From: Labrenzia sp. THAF82
GTDB lineage: Bacteria > Pseudomonadota > Alphaproteobacteria > Rhizobiales > Stappiaceae
Direction: 5' to 3'
Length of the DNA stretch: 64,000 nucleotides
Assembly: GCF_009363435.1 (NCBI RefSeq)
Contig: NZ_CP045354.1
Location: forward strand, 4,368,501-4,432,500
A model generated the notes under the pieces. It saw only the letters and a list, made by a program, of their open reading frames with translations. It did no database searches and was not told where the DNA came from. Positions 29,201 to 38,501 of the stretch are shown here, in pieces. Positions within the stretch are counted from its first letter, which is position 1; every line of letters starts with the position of its first letter. Position numbers and translations under genes: made by a program.

Positions 29201-31834
29201 TTGCTCTGTGCCATCGCCGCTGACTACGATGACCGTGAAATCGGCAGGCCCGCCTTCATCTACACCGCCATCGAAGGCCGGCTTGATTCCAATCCGAGGC
29301 CCATCGAGCGCGACAGAAAGTTCAAGATCACGTTCCACATAGCGGCCTCCGGCCTCGACCAGCCTGGCAACCAATTGGCCGTCATAAAGCTGCGTCGTGT
29401 CCGCCAACTCCGGAAGTATCACGTCAAAGGACAATTTTCCGGCAGCGTCGGTCTTGAGGCCGGATGGAAGGCTGCGGCGCTGCGTATAAACTTCGCTATC
29501 CTCCAGACCAAATTGGTACTCGGGAAAGGCCTTGAGCGATCGCGTCGGTTTAACAATGATATCGCCTTCCAAGGCTTGGCCACTTGCCGGTGAGCCGTAA
29601 AGGAATTTGGCATCAAGCGAAACCTCTGTCGGTTCGGTGCGGCTGAAGGCCGTTGCCGATGTCTCAAGATCGAAGTCCACCCGTTCGGGCTGGTAGTCCT
29701 CAACCAGGAAGGTTTCCTGGCTCAGTGCGCTTGCCTTGGGATCGGAAAAGACCTCCCAAGACCAAATGCCCTGCTGGGCCGAGGCACTCAAGATCAGGTC
29801 CTGAAGATGTCCGCCCAATCCACCGTCATTGACGGTAAAACGAGCATGCTCAACACCATCCGGACGACTGAAGACAAAGGTAAGAGGAAAGTCTTCTTGG
29901 GCGACGGCTTTGGCATTGCGCAAGAGCGCCTGCGCATGAACGGTTTCACCGGCCTTGTAGATACCGCGATCTGTCCAGGCGAATACGTCCAACGGCCCTG
30001 GCGCGGGTCTGCCTTCGACACCGCGGTCGGACAGATCGAAAGCCGGTTTGCGCAAATCAAGGAAAGAATAGTCCCCGTCATCCGTCTCCGCGACCAGAAC
30101 GCCCGGTGCAAGACCGCCACGTCCGCGGGTCATTCCTGCTTCAAACTCGGCAAATCCGTCTGCGTTGGTGACCTCCTCACCCAGGATTTCGTTGTTGACG
30201 GCAAGCAGACGAACCTTGACGCCTTCAAGTGCGGCAGCCGTGGTCAATGAACGAATGTTGGCGGCCACGCCAGTGTCGCCACTCAAAGCCGTCAATCCGA
30301 GATCGGAAACCAGAAACCACTGTGTTGCCAGAGCGCTCCAACGGTTCTGGAGATCCAGTTTCGAGCGGGCCGTCATCGCGTAGACACCCGGCTCCAACTC
30401 AATTCCCGTTTCCGAAAGAGGAATGGCAGTCGTGATATCCACATTCAATTCGTTTTCAGTCTCGACAGTTCCGGTCCAGACCTTTTCGCCCAATTCATCT
30501 TCAATCTGCTCAGCTTGGTAAGAATCCAGCTGACGCAAAAACTTGTTGTCTCTCAGAATATCCGCGATCGCCCTGTTGCCGACCCGGTAGACAGATGCCT
30601 CAACCTCGGTGGTGTTGACCGAAATGATCGGGATCGTCGGGTTGCCTCCAGCAGGCAGAACGTAGGAACGGCTGAGGAAATTCACCGAAGGAGACCGGTC
30701 TTTCACATAAACGGAAAGATCAGCTGATCTTTCCAGTTTTTCGCCATCGGCGGCGGGCAGCCCGCTGCGAGCCGTAATTTTGTATCTGGCTCCGTGTTTC
30801 AGGCCGTCAGCACAGATCTGATTGTCGTTCGCCTCAATGGAAGCAGTCCCTTCACCGATCACGCTGACATACGGGCTCATGTCTTCACCCAGGGCCAGCT
30901 TTTGCGAAAAGACCAGGCAGATCCTCGGTGTCACACTATCGGAATCAACCACATGATCGACAATCCGGAAGCCATGTTTGGCAATTAGGTCGTCGTAACG
31001 ACGGCGCAGATTGGCGTTTTCCTCGAGTGCCAAAGACGCACGAAGGGCTTTGATTGCAGTCTTGAATTCATTGCGGCGCTCAAATGCCCTGCTCAGGATG
31101 TCGAGCGAGAACGCCCTTTCATTAGAGCTGACAGAACGCAGATACGCATTGATCGCTGCCGAGATCGCATTCTTTTGCTTGGTCTCTTTTGTCTGCCAAT
31201 CGTCCGGATTCTGCAGCAGAAGTGCCGTTGTCAGGCTGGTCCAGCCTTCGTAGTCACCCGGTTCCAGCAACAATAGCTGCAAAAAATCGCTCTCCGCCAG
31301 TGCACCGTTCCGGTTGTTCAGCGCTGCAAGTCCGTTGCGTCGGTTCACGTCCGCGCTTTGGCCATTGCCGCGAACCGAGTTTACAATTTGAAGCGAATAG
31401 GTTTTTGCGCTCTCAAGCTGAGCTTCCGGCACGAAATTCAGTTCCGCCCGCCGATCGGCACTCATGTCGGCTCGTGGTGCCTGTACTGCCACCACGCGTC
31501 CTGCGATGGCACCTGAGAAACTCTGGAGTTCTCCGAAATCAGTCTTCAGGAAACACCAGCCGGCAGACGTGTTGAACGTAAAAGCCCGGCACTGATTGTC
31601 CTTCAGGCACGCCGATTTGCAGCCTTCCAGGTCAACATCCTTGACCGTTCGGTAATCGCTGCCGAAGAAGTCAGCATCGTCGATTGTGACGATACGCCTG
31701 TCCTGGGCACTTGCTGCATTTGGGTGCAATCCGCCAAAGAGCAACGTCGCTGCCAAAACGGCAGTGCAGATGCGGGCAGTATCTTTGTTTGAATTCAGAA
31801 GTTTATGTTTAAAAACAAGCGAAAAAATAGACAT
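26297..31834 (-). CDS. Bacterial alpha-2-macroglobulin with N-terminal PAN/Apple domain
   Basis: 1845 residues from the ATG at 31834 (GGAGGA upstream). A signal peptide ends near NAASA; there is no lipobox cysteine, so it should be a soluble or wall-associated periplasmic protein rather than the lipoprotein seen in E. coli. A PAN/Apple-like domain follows (about 50-115, with C-x3-C and CRAFTFNTSAGWCFLK), then the series of macroglobulin beta domains. The thioester motif is intact as YGCTEQTTSRALPLLYL with Cys about 1395. By family role it traps proteases that breach the envelope. It is followed by pbpC. Confidence 0.93.
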   Translation of the reverse strand: MSIFSLVFKHKLLNSNKDTARICTAVLAATLLFGGLHPNAASAQDRRIVTIDDADFFGSDYRTVKDVDLEGCKSACLKDNQCRAFTFNTSAGWCFLKTDFGELQSFSGAIAGRVVAVQAPRADMSADRRAELNFVPEAQLESAKTYSLQIVNSVRGNGQSADVNRRNGLAALNNRNGALAESDFLQLLLLEPGDYEGWTSLTTALLLQNPDDWQTKETKQKNAISAAINAYLRSVSSNERAFSLDILSRAFERRNEFKTAIKALRASLALEENANLRRRYDDLIAKHGFRIVDHVVDSDSVTPRICLVFSQKLALGEDMSPYVSVIGEGTASIEANDNQICADGLKHGARYKITARSGLPAADGEKLERSADLSVYVKDRSPSVNFLSRSYVLPAGGNPTIPIISVNTTEVEASVYRVGNRAIADILRDNKFLRQLDSYQAEQIEDELGEKVWTGTVETENELNVDITTAIPLSETGIELEPGVYAMTARSKLDLQNRWSALATQWFLVSDLGLTALSGDTGVAANIRSLTTAAALEGVKVRLLAVNNEILGEEVTNADGFAEFEAGMTRGRGGLAPGVLVAETDDGDYSFLDLRKPAFDLSDRGVEGRPAPGPLDVFAWTDRGIYKAGETVHAQALLRNAKAVAQEDFPLTFVFSRPDGVEHARFTVNDGGLGGHLQDLILSASAQQGIWSWEVFSDPKASALSQETFLVEDYQPERVDFDLETSATAFSRTEPTEVSLDAKFLYGSPASGQALEGDIIVKPTRSLKAFPEYQFGLEDSEVYTQRRSLPSGLKTDAAGKLSFDVILPELADTTQLYDGQLVARLVEAGGRYVERDLELSVALDGPRIGIKPAFDGGVDEGGPADFTVIVVSGDGTEQSAEGLTWTLSKVDRRYQWYRVDGRWNYEPITTTRRVSSGYLDVLAGQPARLSLPVEWGEYRLDIQGGGDLQTSTAVTFDAGWYTADATSETPDYLDVGLDKSSYRPGDTAKLRLKPQTSGIAVINVVSGGLVSSRSVEVDATETEVEIQVSDDWGAGAYVTASLYRPMDLDQNRMPSRSMGLSWLKVDPGARAIEVELSAPDRILPETTLDVPIKLANLQSATQAYVTVAAVDVGILNLTAFETPDPESWYFGQRRLGTDIRDLYGQLIDRTAGTLGRVRSGGDAMALRLDAPPPDDEPVALFSGLVETGADGEATVSFDVPAFNGALKLMAVAWSKDGVGHAEQEVEVRSPVVMTASAPAFLAPGDQSRLALEIDNVDGASGSYELEVSVAEGLALEGGTDRQTRTFDLETGKKTLSLLPVSAGASPITSEVVASLTGPDGKVYVKRFGLDVKDTQPEVVRRSSFQLASGGSLTLSPDTFDGLRADTVDVTLSAGGAASIDIAGLLAALDRYPYGCTEQTTSRALPLLYLSEVAEAAGLGGDSAIRERVVKAIAAVLANQSASGDFGLWNSYGDGDTWLDAYVTDFLTRAKEKGYRVPDLAFTTALDNLENQLAYASDFQDGGEGIAYSLYVLARNGRASMGDLRYYLDAKLQSFATPLAKAQVAASLALYGEQERAATGFVAAISALPREKKQTYRSDYGSILRDSAGVTDYVVSASMGEKLKEDALAALKSAQARTGGRSTQDMAWLLLAAQALNQSAEEARISVDGDETPGRLAWSFAGEAISSAPVNVTNNGADETDLLVSVAGQPLTPEPAGGTDYAVERKIYDLNGNEIDPSAVPVNTRLAVVVTVRALTDQPGRLMVVDRLPAGLAIDNPRLVRSGDLGGLSFLSMIDRPEHSAFYSDRFEVAIDQTRQNGQEMSFAYLARAATPGEFAHPPASVEDMYRPDRRAVTATGRFTVLGPTR

Positions 31835-31932
31835 GGCCAATCCTCCGGGGCCTATAATTTCCTCTATCAAGGCACCGGAACGTGACAAGGACAAGGCATA
31901 TTTTCGAAGAGTGATGACTGATGAGGCCCGCG

Positions 31933-32574
31933 TCAGCCGATCCTGTCGACAAGTTCCTCAATTAATGACGCAACTTCTTGTGCAGCTTTACTGCTCGGCG
32001 CATCTTCAGTCACCGCACATCCCCTGCCCATTGCCGATGCAAAAACCGTTCGGTTCCCGAGACGGGCATTGAGTGTGTCGTAACCCGATTCTGCTATCGC
32101 CTCGGCCATCTCGCCTGTCAGCGAAGCACGCGGCGGCACTCTATTGAGCACGAGCAAGGCCGGCGTATCTTCCCTGGCTGCCAGATCTATTGTCTGTGAC
32201 GTTGCCCAAAGGTCTACCGGCGTCGGCTGTATCGGAACGATGACAAAATCAGCAGCGTCTATGGCCGGTTTAGCGTCCGTATCAGTCTTGGGCGGAGTAT
32301 CGATGATGACATAGCCGTGCGATCTTGCGAGAGACCTCGCCTCCCTGCGCGCACCCCATCCGGACGCTGTCCGAAATTCCAGTCCGGTCTCATCCTCGCC
32401 GTGAGCCTCCTCGCGGGCTTCATACCAGGTCCCAAGTGATCCTTGCGGGTCTACATCCAGAATTGCGACCGGTTCACCGGACTGTTTTGCCAAGGCAACA
32501 GCCAGGTGAGCCGCCAGCGTGGTTTTTCCCGAGCCGCCTTTTTGTTGCGCAACTGTCAATATCCGACCGGACAT
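31933..32574 (-). CDS. ParA-like P-loop ATPase, orphan
   Basis: 213 residues from the ATG at 32574 (TGGAGG upstream). Deviant Walker [21 protein letters not shown] at the N-terminus with the ParA-type lysine, Walker A-prime [12 protein letters not shown], Walker [13 protein letters not shown]. This is the short ParA/Soj/MinD-like type lacking a DNA-binding N-terminal domain. No ParB gene or parS-like repeat is beside it, so it is an orphan that may position a cellular cargo instead of segregating DNA. It sits between a transglycosylase and the macroglobulin-pbpC pair, all on the same strand. Confidence 0.88.
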   Translation of the reverse strand: MSGRILTVAQQKGGSGKTTLAAHLAVALAKQSGEPVAILDVDPQGSLGTWYEAREEAHGEDETGLEFRTASGWGARREARSLARSHGYVIIDTPPKTDTDAKPAIDAADFVIVPIQPTPVDLWATSQTIDLAAREDTPALLVLNRVPPRASLTGEMAEAIAESGYDTLNARLGNRTVFASAMGRGCAVTEDAPSSKAAQEVASLIEELVDRIG

Positions 32575-32666
32575 GGCAAACCTCCAAGTTTCCGGCGCAA
32601 TATTGCGTTGCAAAATACTGCAGCGCAACAAGGCAATTCGTTTAAGCGTTGAACAAGCGCTTTGGA

Positions 32667-33866
32667 CTATCGTCCGCCAAGCGCATAGTAGACGTTCCAG
32701 GATGGCCGCCCCGTGACGGGCATACCGTATTTAGCCTCGGCTTTGCGGATACCGGCGCGAGTGGCCGGACCAACCTTTCCGTCGGCCTCACCCACATTAA
32801 AGCCGTTTTTGTTCAAGAGCTTCTGAAGATCCAGACGCTGTGCCCTCGACAATCCGGGATTGTTTGTGGGCCAAGGTGTCTTGAACGGATCACCACCGGC
32901 AACGAGCTCCGACAGCAAGGCAATCGCCATGCCGTATGATGTAGACGCGTTATAAGATCGCAGTGCACGAAAATTCCTCGTGACGAGGAAGCCAGGGCCC
33001 TTTGTGCCAGCCGGCCGGATGAGAGCTGCCTCCAGCTTGCCGGACAGTTTGCCGCCATCTATCCTTGTCAAACCGCGTTTGTTCCAGGTTGCCAATGACG
33101 CATATTTCTTGCGGCCCGACGGACCGGAATACCCGCTCGGCACCTTCACTTCGATGCCCCACGGTCGGCTGTCACGCCAACCAGCGTTTTTCAAGAAATT
33201 AGCCGTCGATGCCAATGCATCGGGTACGGAATTCACGAGATCCTTTCGGCCGTCCCCGTCAAAATCCACTGCCAGACTGTTGTATGTGCTCGGCATAAAC
33301 TGTGTCTGGCCGAAAGCACCTGCCCAGGATCCTCTGAAGTCGTTGATCGGCACGTCCCCGCGAGACGCAATCTGCAATGTCTTGATCAGTTCGCCACGGA
33401 AATACTTTTGACGCCGCTTACCGGCGCACGCCAGTGTCGCCAGTGCATGGGGAGTGTAAAAATCTCCTCTGAACTGACCATAGTCACTTTCGATGCCCCA
33501 AACGGCAAGAACGACGTGACGGTTGACGCCATATCTTTTCTCGATTGCTGACAGCGTTTTGCTGTGTTTTTTGAGGTTTTTCTTTCCGTCGTCGATCCGT
33601 TTGGCGTCCACCAGAAACGCCATGTAGTCCCAGATCTCGGTCTTGTATTCCGGCTGTGATGTGGAAAAGCGGATGACTTTCTCATCGTAGTTGGCACCGG
33701 AAAGCATGCGCTCGGCAATTTCCGGCTTAACACCGGCAGAAACAGCCTGTTTTTTGAGGGAGGCGACACAGCTCTCAATCGCATGCGCAGAGACGGTCGT
33801 TCCCATCATGAGTATTCCGGCTCCGACAGCCGCACTAGTCCACGTCTTCCAAAAACCTTGCTGCAT
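32667..33866 (-). CDS. Lytic murein transglycosylase, MltB family, with peptidoglycan-binding domain
   Basis: 399 residues. Signal peptide ends near VSAHA. The MltB-type catalytic domain (about 35-320) has the catalytic Glu in [15 protein letters not shown] and the substrate segment [21 protein letters not shown]-terminal PG_binding_1 domain covers about 340-395 ([29 protein letters not shown]). Cleaves glycan strands, leaving 1,6-anhydro ends. No lipobox is present, so it is likely soluble in the periplasm. Confidence 0.93.
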   Translation of the reverse strand: MQQGFWKTWTSAAVGAGILMMGTTVSAHAIESCVASLKKQAVSAGVKPEIAERMLSGANYDEKVIRFSTSQPEYKTEIWDYMAFLVDAKRIDDGKKNLKKHSKTLSAIEKRYGVNRHVVLAVWGIESDYGQFRGDFYTPHALATLACAGKRRQKYFRGELIKTLQIASRGDVPINDFRGSWAGAFGQTQFMPSTYNSLAVDFDGDGRKDLVNSVPDALASTANFLKNAGWRDSRPWGIEVKVPSGYSGPSGRKKYASLATWNKRGLTRIDGGKLSGKLEAALIRPAGTKGPGFLVTRNFRALRSYNASTSYGMAIALLSELVAGGDPFKTPWPTNNPGLSRAQRLDLQKLLNKNGFNVGEADGKVGPATRAGIRKAEAKYGMPVTGRPSWNVYYALGGR

Positions 33867-34022
33867 AGCCCGCTCCGCCAGCTCTGATTCCTTAAGGGAA
33901 CGCTGCCACGGTAGCGCGACGGAAATGCGGCAAAAAGATGCGAAGAACAGTTTTCAAGCAAAATCAGGGCAACCAACGTCATCAGGCGGACGGCTTGTCC
34001 CCTTTCTGGTCCCAAGATCTGA

Positions 34023-35360
34023 CTATTTGCCTTCGATCAGCTTTCGCCGGAGCCAACTTGATGTCTGGTCCATGATGATCACAACGAGTATCGTCAAGAT
34101 GATGATATAGCTTGTGTTTTCCCAGTCTCGGGAAGTTTTCATGGTTTCAACGAGCATCAAACCGATGCCCCCTGCTCCAAGAGCACCAATAACCGTTGCC
34201 GAACGGGTATTCGACTCAAGGTAATAGAGGACCTGTGAAACGAAGACCGGCAGGATCTGCGGGATCACGCCAAACCGGTAGCGCTGTATCTGACTGGCGC
34301 CCGTTGCGCGCACACCTTCCACCTGCTTGTTGTCGATATTTTCAAGCGCTTCCGAGAAGAGCTTTCCGAGAGACCCGGTGTCAGTGAACGCAATAGCCAG
34401 AGCACCTGTGAGCGGACCAAGGCCAAATGCACGAATGAAGATCAGCGACCAGATCAACATGTCGATCCCCCGCAGGAAGTCGAACAGCCGACGGGTACCG
34501 AAACGAAGGATCTTGGAAGGCGTGAAATTCCGGGCAGCGAGAAAGGCCAGCGGCAGGCCGAAAAAGGCTGCCGTCAAAGTGCCGAGCACGGCCATCATGA
34601 TGGTTTCAAACAATGCGATGAAAACCTCGCCATGCTGCCAATCGGGATTACCCAGAAAGTCATGCATGATCAGAGACATGTTCGACTGCGAAGGATCGAT
34701 CCGCTCGTTTGACAAGGCAATCGCCCAAAGCTGGCTGAAGGACAGTCCGTAGAGTTCTGAGTGGAATGGAAACCAGAAGTTCTCCCATCCGCCAAAATAG
34801 TTGTGAACTTCTATCTTGGTGCGCGTGACCTGAACGCGCCTGTCCAATGTCGGGCGGGCATCGAACTTTTTCGGATCGTCCTTGATCCAGTCCGGGATAG
34901 GGCCTGGCGGAAGTTCGGTCTTCACACCGCTTTGTGTAGCGGTCACCCTGATCGTACCGTAGTCCGGCACCGTGAATTCCATCACCTTGCCTGCAATCGC
35001 GATCTCATACCCCTGGCCGAGATCAACAAGAGCGTCGGTTCCGTGCACTTTTACCCAGTCCGGCAGATCCTCGTTCTCGTAGGTCGCACGGCGTTCGCCT
35101 TCAATGGCGACTTCCATAATGTCGCGGCGCAAAAGCTTGGTAACATGAACCTTATAGGCGACGGAGTCAGTCGCCAGAATGGCAGCCCTTTCGGGCTGGG
35201 CTTTGGACAGTAGCTGCGGGACGCCGAACGCAAACCATGTGTACACAAGGTAAAGACAAACGGCGACCGGCACGGCCACGGTAATCCATGCCCTGCGGCG
35301 GACTGTCTGAAACACCGTGTTGCGATCAAATACCGGTTCGTTGAACGTTTCGTAAGCCAT
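34023..35360 (-). CDS. phnE: Phosphonate/phosphate ABC transporter permease, second PhnE (PhoT-like)
   Basis: 445 residues from the ATG at 35360, six bases after GAGGAAG; a TTG at 35366 is less likely. One N-terminal membrane segment (about 24-44) is followed by some 190 hydrophilic residues, probably periplasmic, and then the BPD permease domain with its EAA-like loop in TGSLGKLFSEALENIDNKQVEGVRAT. The same long form is known for PhoT of the Sinorhizobium phoCDET system. Second permease of the phnCDEE operon, 11 bp after the first. Confidence 0.9.
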   Translation of the reverse strand: MAYETFNEPVFDRNTVFQTVRRRAWITVAVPVAVCLYLVYTWFAFGVPQLLSKAQPERAAILATDSVAYKVHVTKLLRRDIMEVAIEGERRATYENEDLPDWVKVHGTDALVDLGQGYEIAIAGKVMEFTVPDYGTIRVTATQSGVKTELPPGPIPDWIKDDPKKFDARPTLDRRVQVTRTKIEVHNYFGGWENFWFPFHSELYGLSFSQLWAIALSNERIDPSQSNMSLIMHDFLGNPDWQHGEVFIALFETIMMAVLGTLTAAFFGLPLAFLAARNFTPSKILRFGTRRLFDFLRGIDMLIWSLIFIRAFGLGPLTGALAIAFTDTGSLGKLFSEALENIDNKQVEGVRATGASQIQRYRFGVIPQILPVFVSQVLYYLESNTRSATVIGALGAGGIGLMLVETMKTSRDWENTSYIIILTILVVIIMDQTSSWLRRKLIEGK

Positions 35361-35371
35361 CTTCAACTTCC

Positions 35372-36226
35372 TCAGTGCGCCCGGCCTGCGCCGACAAGCT
35401 TGCCGCGAAGGTAGGAGGACAGTTGGTCAATCATCATGATTGTGAGAAACAGCAGAACGAAAATGGCTGCTGTCTCGTCACCGGCACCCTGGCCCCAGCC
35501 TATTGTCCGGCGCAACTCCTGGCCGATACCCCCTGCGCCGACGAAACCCAGAATTGCCGACGCGCGCACATTGATTTCAAGTCGCAGCAGGAAATAGCTG
35601 AGATAGTTCGGCGCGACTTGCGGCATGACAGCAAACCGGATCCGTTGGAGCCAGCTTGCACCGCAGGCGGACAACCCTTCGATTGGCTTGCGATCAATGT
35701 TGTCATTCACTTCCGAGAACAGCTTGCCGAGCGCCCCTGCGGTGTGGAAGGCGACGGCGATCATGGCCGGAACCGGGCTGGAGCCGAGAACGAAAATCAA
35801 GAACAGGGCGATGATCAATTCGGGAAAGGCGCGCATCACGTCCATCAGACGGCGAACCACGGGAATGAGCGGTCCCCAACTGTCGACATTGCGGGTAGAT
35901 GCCATAGCGAGGACCACGGCCATCGCGCCGCCAATCAACGTTGCAACAGCTGCGATGTTGAGTGTTTCCAGCATCGCTGGCACGAATGTCAGGATCAGGG
36001 AGAAAAACGCCGGCCCGGACTGCCACGCTTCGGCGACAATTTCACCTGGATAGTCAAAGAACTTGGAAAGACCCTGCAGAAAACCGCCGGAATTCATCTC
36101 GTTGGACTTTGAATATCCGGAAACAACAACGGCAACGACCAGCAACAATCCGATGAGCGAATAGAGTTGGCGACGTTTGCGCAGCGACAGGATTTCCTGC
36201 TCGAGGGCGGCAACGGCCATGACCAT
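35372..36226 (-). CDS. phnE: Phosphonate/phosphate ABC transporter permease, first PhnE
   Basis: 284 residues. The membrane permease domain of the PhnE family has about six segments; the cytoplasmic EAA-type loop is AGALGKLFSEVNDNIDRKPIEGL, closely matching the loop in the second PhnE. The two permeases probably form a heterodimer around the PhnC ATPase. A GC-rich hairpin lies between phnD and this gene. Confidence 0.92.
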   Translation of the reverse strand: MVMAVAALEQEILSLRKRRQLYSLIGLLLVVAVVVSGYSKSNEMNSGGFLQGLSKFFDYPGEIVAEAWQSGPAFFSLILTFVPAMLETLNIAAVATLIGGAMAVVLAMASTRNVDSWGPLIPVVRRLMDVMRAFPELIIALFLIFVLGSSPVPAMIAVAFHTAGALGKLFSEVNDNIDRKPIEGLSACGASWLQRIRFAVMPQVAPNYLSYFLLRLEINVRASAILGFVGAGGIGQELRRTIGWGQGAGDETAAIFVLLFLTIMMIDQLSSYLRGKLVGAGRAH

Positions 36227-36253
36227 GTTCCTTTGAGGGCAACGTGAGAAGAC

Positions 36254-36274
36254 GCGGGCCGTTATCCGGCCCGC
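36254..36274 (-). promoter_or_regulatory. Intercistronic hairpin between phnD and phnE
   Basis: GCGGGCCG (36254-36261), loop TTATC, CGGCCCGC (36267-36274): a perfect 8-bp GC-rich stem with no T-run after it on the minus strand. Such hairpins often protect the upstream binding-protein mRNA or reduce read-through into the permease genes; that role is inferred here. Confidence 0.6.
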
Positions 36275-36295
36275 GATTTGGTTCTGAAGAACCGA

Positions 36296-37213
36296 TTAGT
36301 TTTTGTTTTTCGCCTTGCGAGCTTCGATGATGTTCGCATAGGCCTCATGCGTGATCGGCATAAAACCTTTGGTTTCACCGGCAGCAATGTTGTAGGCGCA
36401 GTCAGGATCGATCGAGTTCATAGAAGCGACAAGACCGGTCATCTTGACCTTTACGTCTTCCGGCAGCTTCTTGGAGAGAACGATCGGGCCTTCCGGGATC
36501 ACCGGCGAACGCCAGATTTCCCGCATTTCGGTCATGTCGACCAAACCTGCGTCAGAAGCTTTGCGCAAAGCGCCGGAATTGTAGCCATCTTCCCATTCGC
36601 CCAGGCCGTCAGCCCAGGTCACACCGGCGTCAATGTCACCATTGGAAACGGCAACGATGGTTTGCTCGTGACCACCCGTGAAGACGACGTCGCCAAAATA
36701 CGCGCCCTTCTCCATGGAGTAACCTTCCTGGGGGATCGCGATCGAGGGGATCAGGTAACCGGAGGTGGAATTTGGATCACCAAAACCGAACACCTTGCCT
36801 TTCATGTCTTCCAGCGAGTTGATCTCGTTGTCGACGCGTGCAAAGCCGATTGAATAGTAGCCGTAACCGCCGTCGACATTGACTTTGACGAGAACCGGAT
36901 CAACAGCTTCCGGATCTGTCAGAAAAACCTTGGCGTAGCCCGAAGCGCCCAGCCATGCCATGTCGAGGTTTCCGCCGAGCAGACCTTCGATCACACCGTT
37001 ATAATCAGCTGGTGCGAACAGCTTGACTGGAACACCAAGCAAATCTGCCGTTTTCTGTTCCAGGCACTCATAAGCGCGCAGACGATCCGAGGCGTTTTCT
37101 CCGCCAAGGATGCCGATGCGGAATTCGGTGATTTCCTCAGCACCTGCAACAGCGGCGTTCAATGCGATCATGCTGACAGCAGCAAGCGCAACGACTTTGG
37201 AAACGATTTTCAT
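36296..37213 (-). CDS. phnD: Phosphonate/phosphate ABC transporter periplasmic binding protein
   Basis: 305 residues from the ATG at 37213 (AGGGAGT upstream); a GTG at 37222 lies inside the ribosome site. Signal peptide MKIVSKVVALAAVSMIALNA ends near AGA. PhnD-type type II binding protein: FRIGILGGENASDRLRAYECL, WLGASGYAKVF and GFGDPNSTSGYLIPS, the last being the loop that grips the phosphonate group. Delivers substrate to the PhnE permeases. Confidence 0.94.
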   Translation of the reverse strand: MKIVSKVVALAAVSMIALNAAVAGAEEITEFRIGILGGENASDRLRAYECLEQKTADLLGVPVKLFAPADYNGVIEGLLGGNLDMAWLGASGYAKVFLTDPEAVDPVLVKVNVDGGYGYYSIGFARVDNEINSLEDMKGKVFGFGDPNSTSGYLIPSIAIPQEGYSMEKGAYFGDVVFTGGHEQTIVAVSNGDIDAGVTWADGLGEWEDGYNSGALRKASDAGLVDMTEMREIWRSPVIPEGPIVLSKKLPEDVKVKMTGLVASMNSIDPDCAYNIAAGETKGFMPITHEAYANIIEARKAKNKN

Positions 37214-37271
37214 TTGGGACACTCCCTGAGAGTTCTCAATCTCGATGACGTTTAAAAGGTTCGCAGACGGT

Positions 37272-38105
37272 TCAGACCGCCGCTGCCGCCGGGGTCATCG
37301 CACCGGCGGATTCTTGTGAGCCGGTCTCGCCGGCATCGATAGCGGTGGAGGTTGCCGCTTCGTTGAAACTTTCATCCGCGCCGTAAATTTCGCGAGCAAC
37401 AGCCGTTGTCAGCGCTGCCGGCGCGCCATCGAAGACGATGAAGCCGTCGCGCATACCGATGACCCGGTCGCAATAACTTCGTGCGGTATCGAGTGTGTGG
37501 AGATTGCAGATGACGATCTTGTTGTCCCGCTCGTGAATTTCGCGCAGGGCATCCATGACGATCTTGGCGTTCATCGGATCAAGCGAGGCAATCGGCTCAT
37601 CCGCAAGGATCATGTGCGGGCTTTGCATGAGAGCACGTGCGATCGCGACACGTTGCTGCTGGCCGCCGGAAAGCTCTTCAGCCCTTTTTGTTGCTTCCTG
37701 CGCGATGCCGAGGCGGTCAAGAGCTGCAAGAGCGTCGTTCACATCGTCCGGGCTGAAAACATTAAAGAGGCTTTTGATTGTGCCGTGGCCATTCAACCGG
37801 CCCAGCATCACATTGGTCACCACATCCAGACGAGGCACGAGATTGAATTGCTGGAACACCATCGCGCAATCGCGCTGCCATCGGCGCATCATGCCACCCG
37901 TCAGGTTTAAGATGTCGCGCCCGTCAAACAGAATTTGCCCTGAGGTTGCCGGGGTCAGGCGATTGATCATGCGAAGCAAGGTCGACTTGCCGGCACCCGA
38001 GCGCCCAATGATGCCGACCATTTGCGGCTCATCGATATTAAAGCTGACCTTGTTGACAGCGGTCCGAGACCCGAAGGTCTTGGTAACTTCCTGAAACTGA
38101 ATCAC
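37272..38105 (-). CDS. phnC: Phosphonate/phosphate ABC transporter ATP-binding protein
   Basis: 277 residues. Walker [11 protein letters not shown]-loop [12 protein letters not shown], signature [15 protein letters not shown], Walker [13 protein letters not shown] and the switch histidine in CNLHTLD. First gene of the minus-strand operon phnC-phnD-phnE-phnE. No C-P lyase genes (phnGHIJKLM) are present in the window, so the transporter either feeds a lyase encoded elsewhere or, like Sinorhizobium PhoCDET, imports phosphate as well. A Pho-box-like element lies 101-118 bp upstream. Confidence 0.94.
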   Translation of the reverse strand: MIQFQEVTKTFGSRTAVNKVSFNIDEPQMVGIIGRSGAGKSTLLRMINRLTPATSGQILFDGRDILNLTGGMMRRWQRDCAMVFQQFNLVPRLDVVTNVMLGRLNGHGTIKSLFNVFSPDDVNDALAALDRLGIAQEATKRAEELSGGQQQRVAIARALMQSPHMILADEPIASLDPMNAKIVMDALREIHERDNKIVICNLHTLDTARSYCDRVIGMRDGFIVFDGAPAALTTAVAREIYGADESFNEAATSTAIDAGETGSQESAGAMTPAAAAV

Positions 38106-38205
38106 GCGCCGACCCTGTTCGTTTTGTCCTGTGGTGCCCGGCGCACAAGAGCCACTGGATCATTACAAAGGGATGACAGCTATTTGATTGAAACGTCAAA
38201 AATTT

Positions 38206-38223
38206 ATGACAGATCAATGACAT
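38206..38223 (-). promoter_or_regulatory. Pho box upstream of phnC
   Basis: On the minus strand the site reads ATGTCAT-TGAT-CTGTCAT: two 7-bp PhoB repeats with the canonical 4-bp spacer (11-bp period). A further CTGTCAT lies at 38173-38179, exactly 33 bp (three periods) closer to phnC, with degenerate repeats between. PhoB control is inferred from the match with the known consensus. Confidence 0.8.
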
Positions 38224-38409
38224 GCATGATCGCGCAACGCTCAATCACACCTGCCTCACCGAAAACCCGCAGCAAGCTCAAACCCTTCGCGCTTTGATCC
38301 ACTTTACTGATAGGGGCTGCCATTCCGGAGCTCACCATCCGCTCTGAAGGAAATATCCGGTGTCAAACATCAATCCGATTTGGAAAAACCGTCTCCGAAG
38401 AAACGAAAA

Positions 38410-38438
38410 GGGTCATGGCAATGTCATCAAACTGTCAC
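38410..38438 (+). promoter_or_regulatory. Pho box upstream of the phn acetyltransferase
   Basis: Three 11-bp-phased repeats on the plus strand: GGGTCAT (38410-38416), ATGTCAT (38421-38427) and CTGTCAC (38432-38438), each with a 4-bp spacer. It ends 63 bp before the ATG at 38502. This and the phnC element give each divergent transcript its own PhoB site. Confidence 0.75.
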
Positions 38439-38501
38439 CAAGACCTGTTGCGCAAAGACTAAACCCGGGTTCTCAACCACTTTTGAGCCGATGGAGATCA
38501 A

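Noticed and set aside
36254..36274. Terminator between phnD and phnE
   Set aside because: The stem is followed by GTCTTCTC on the minus strand, without a T-run, and the operon continues after it.
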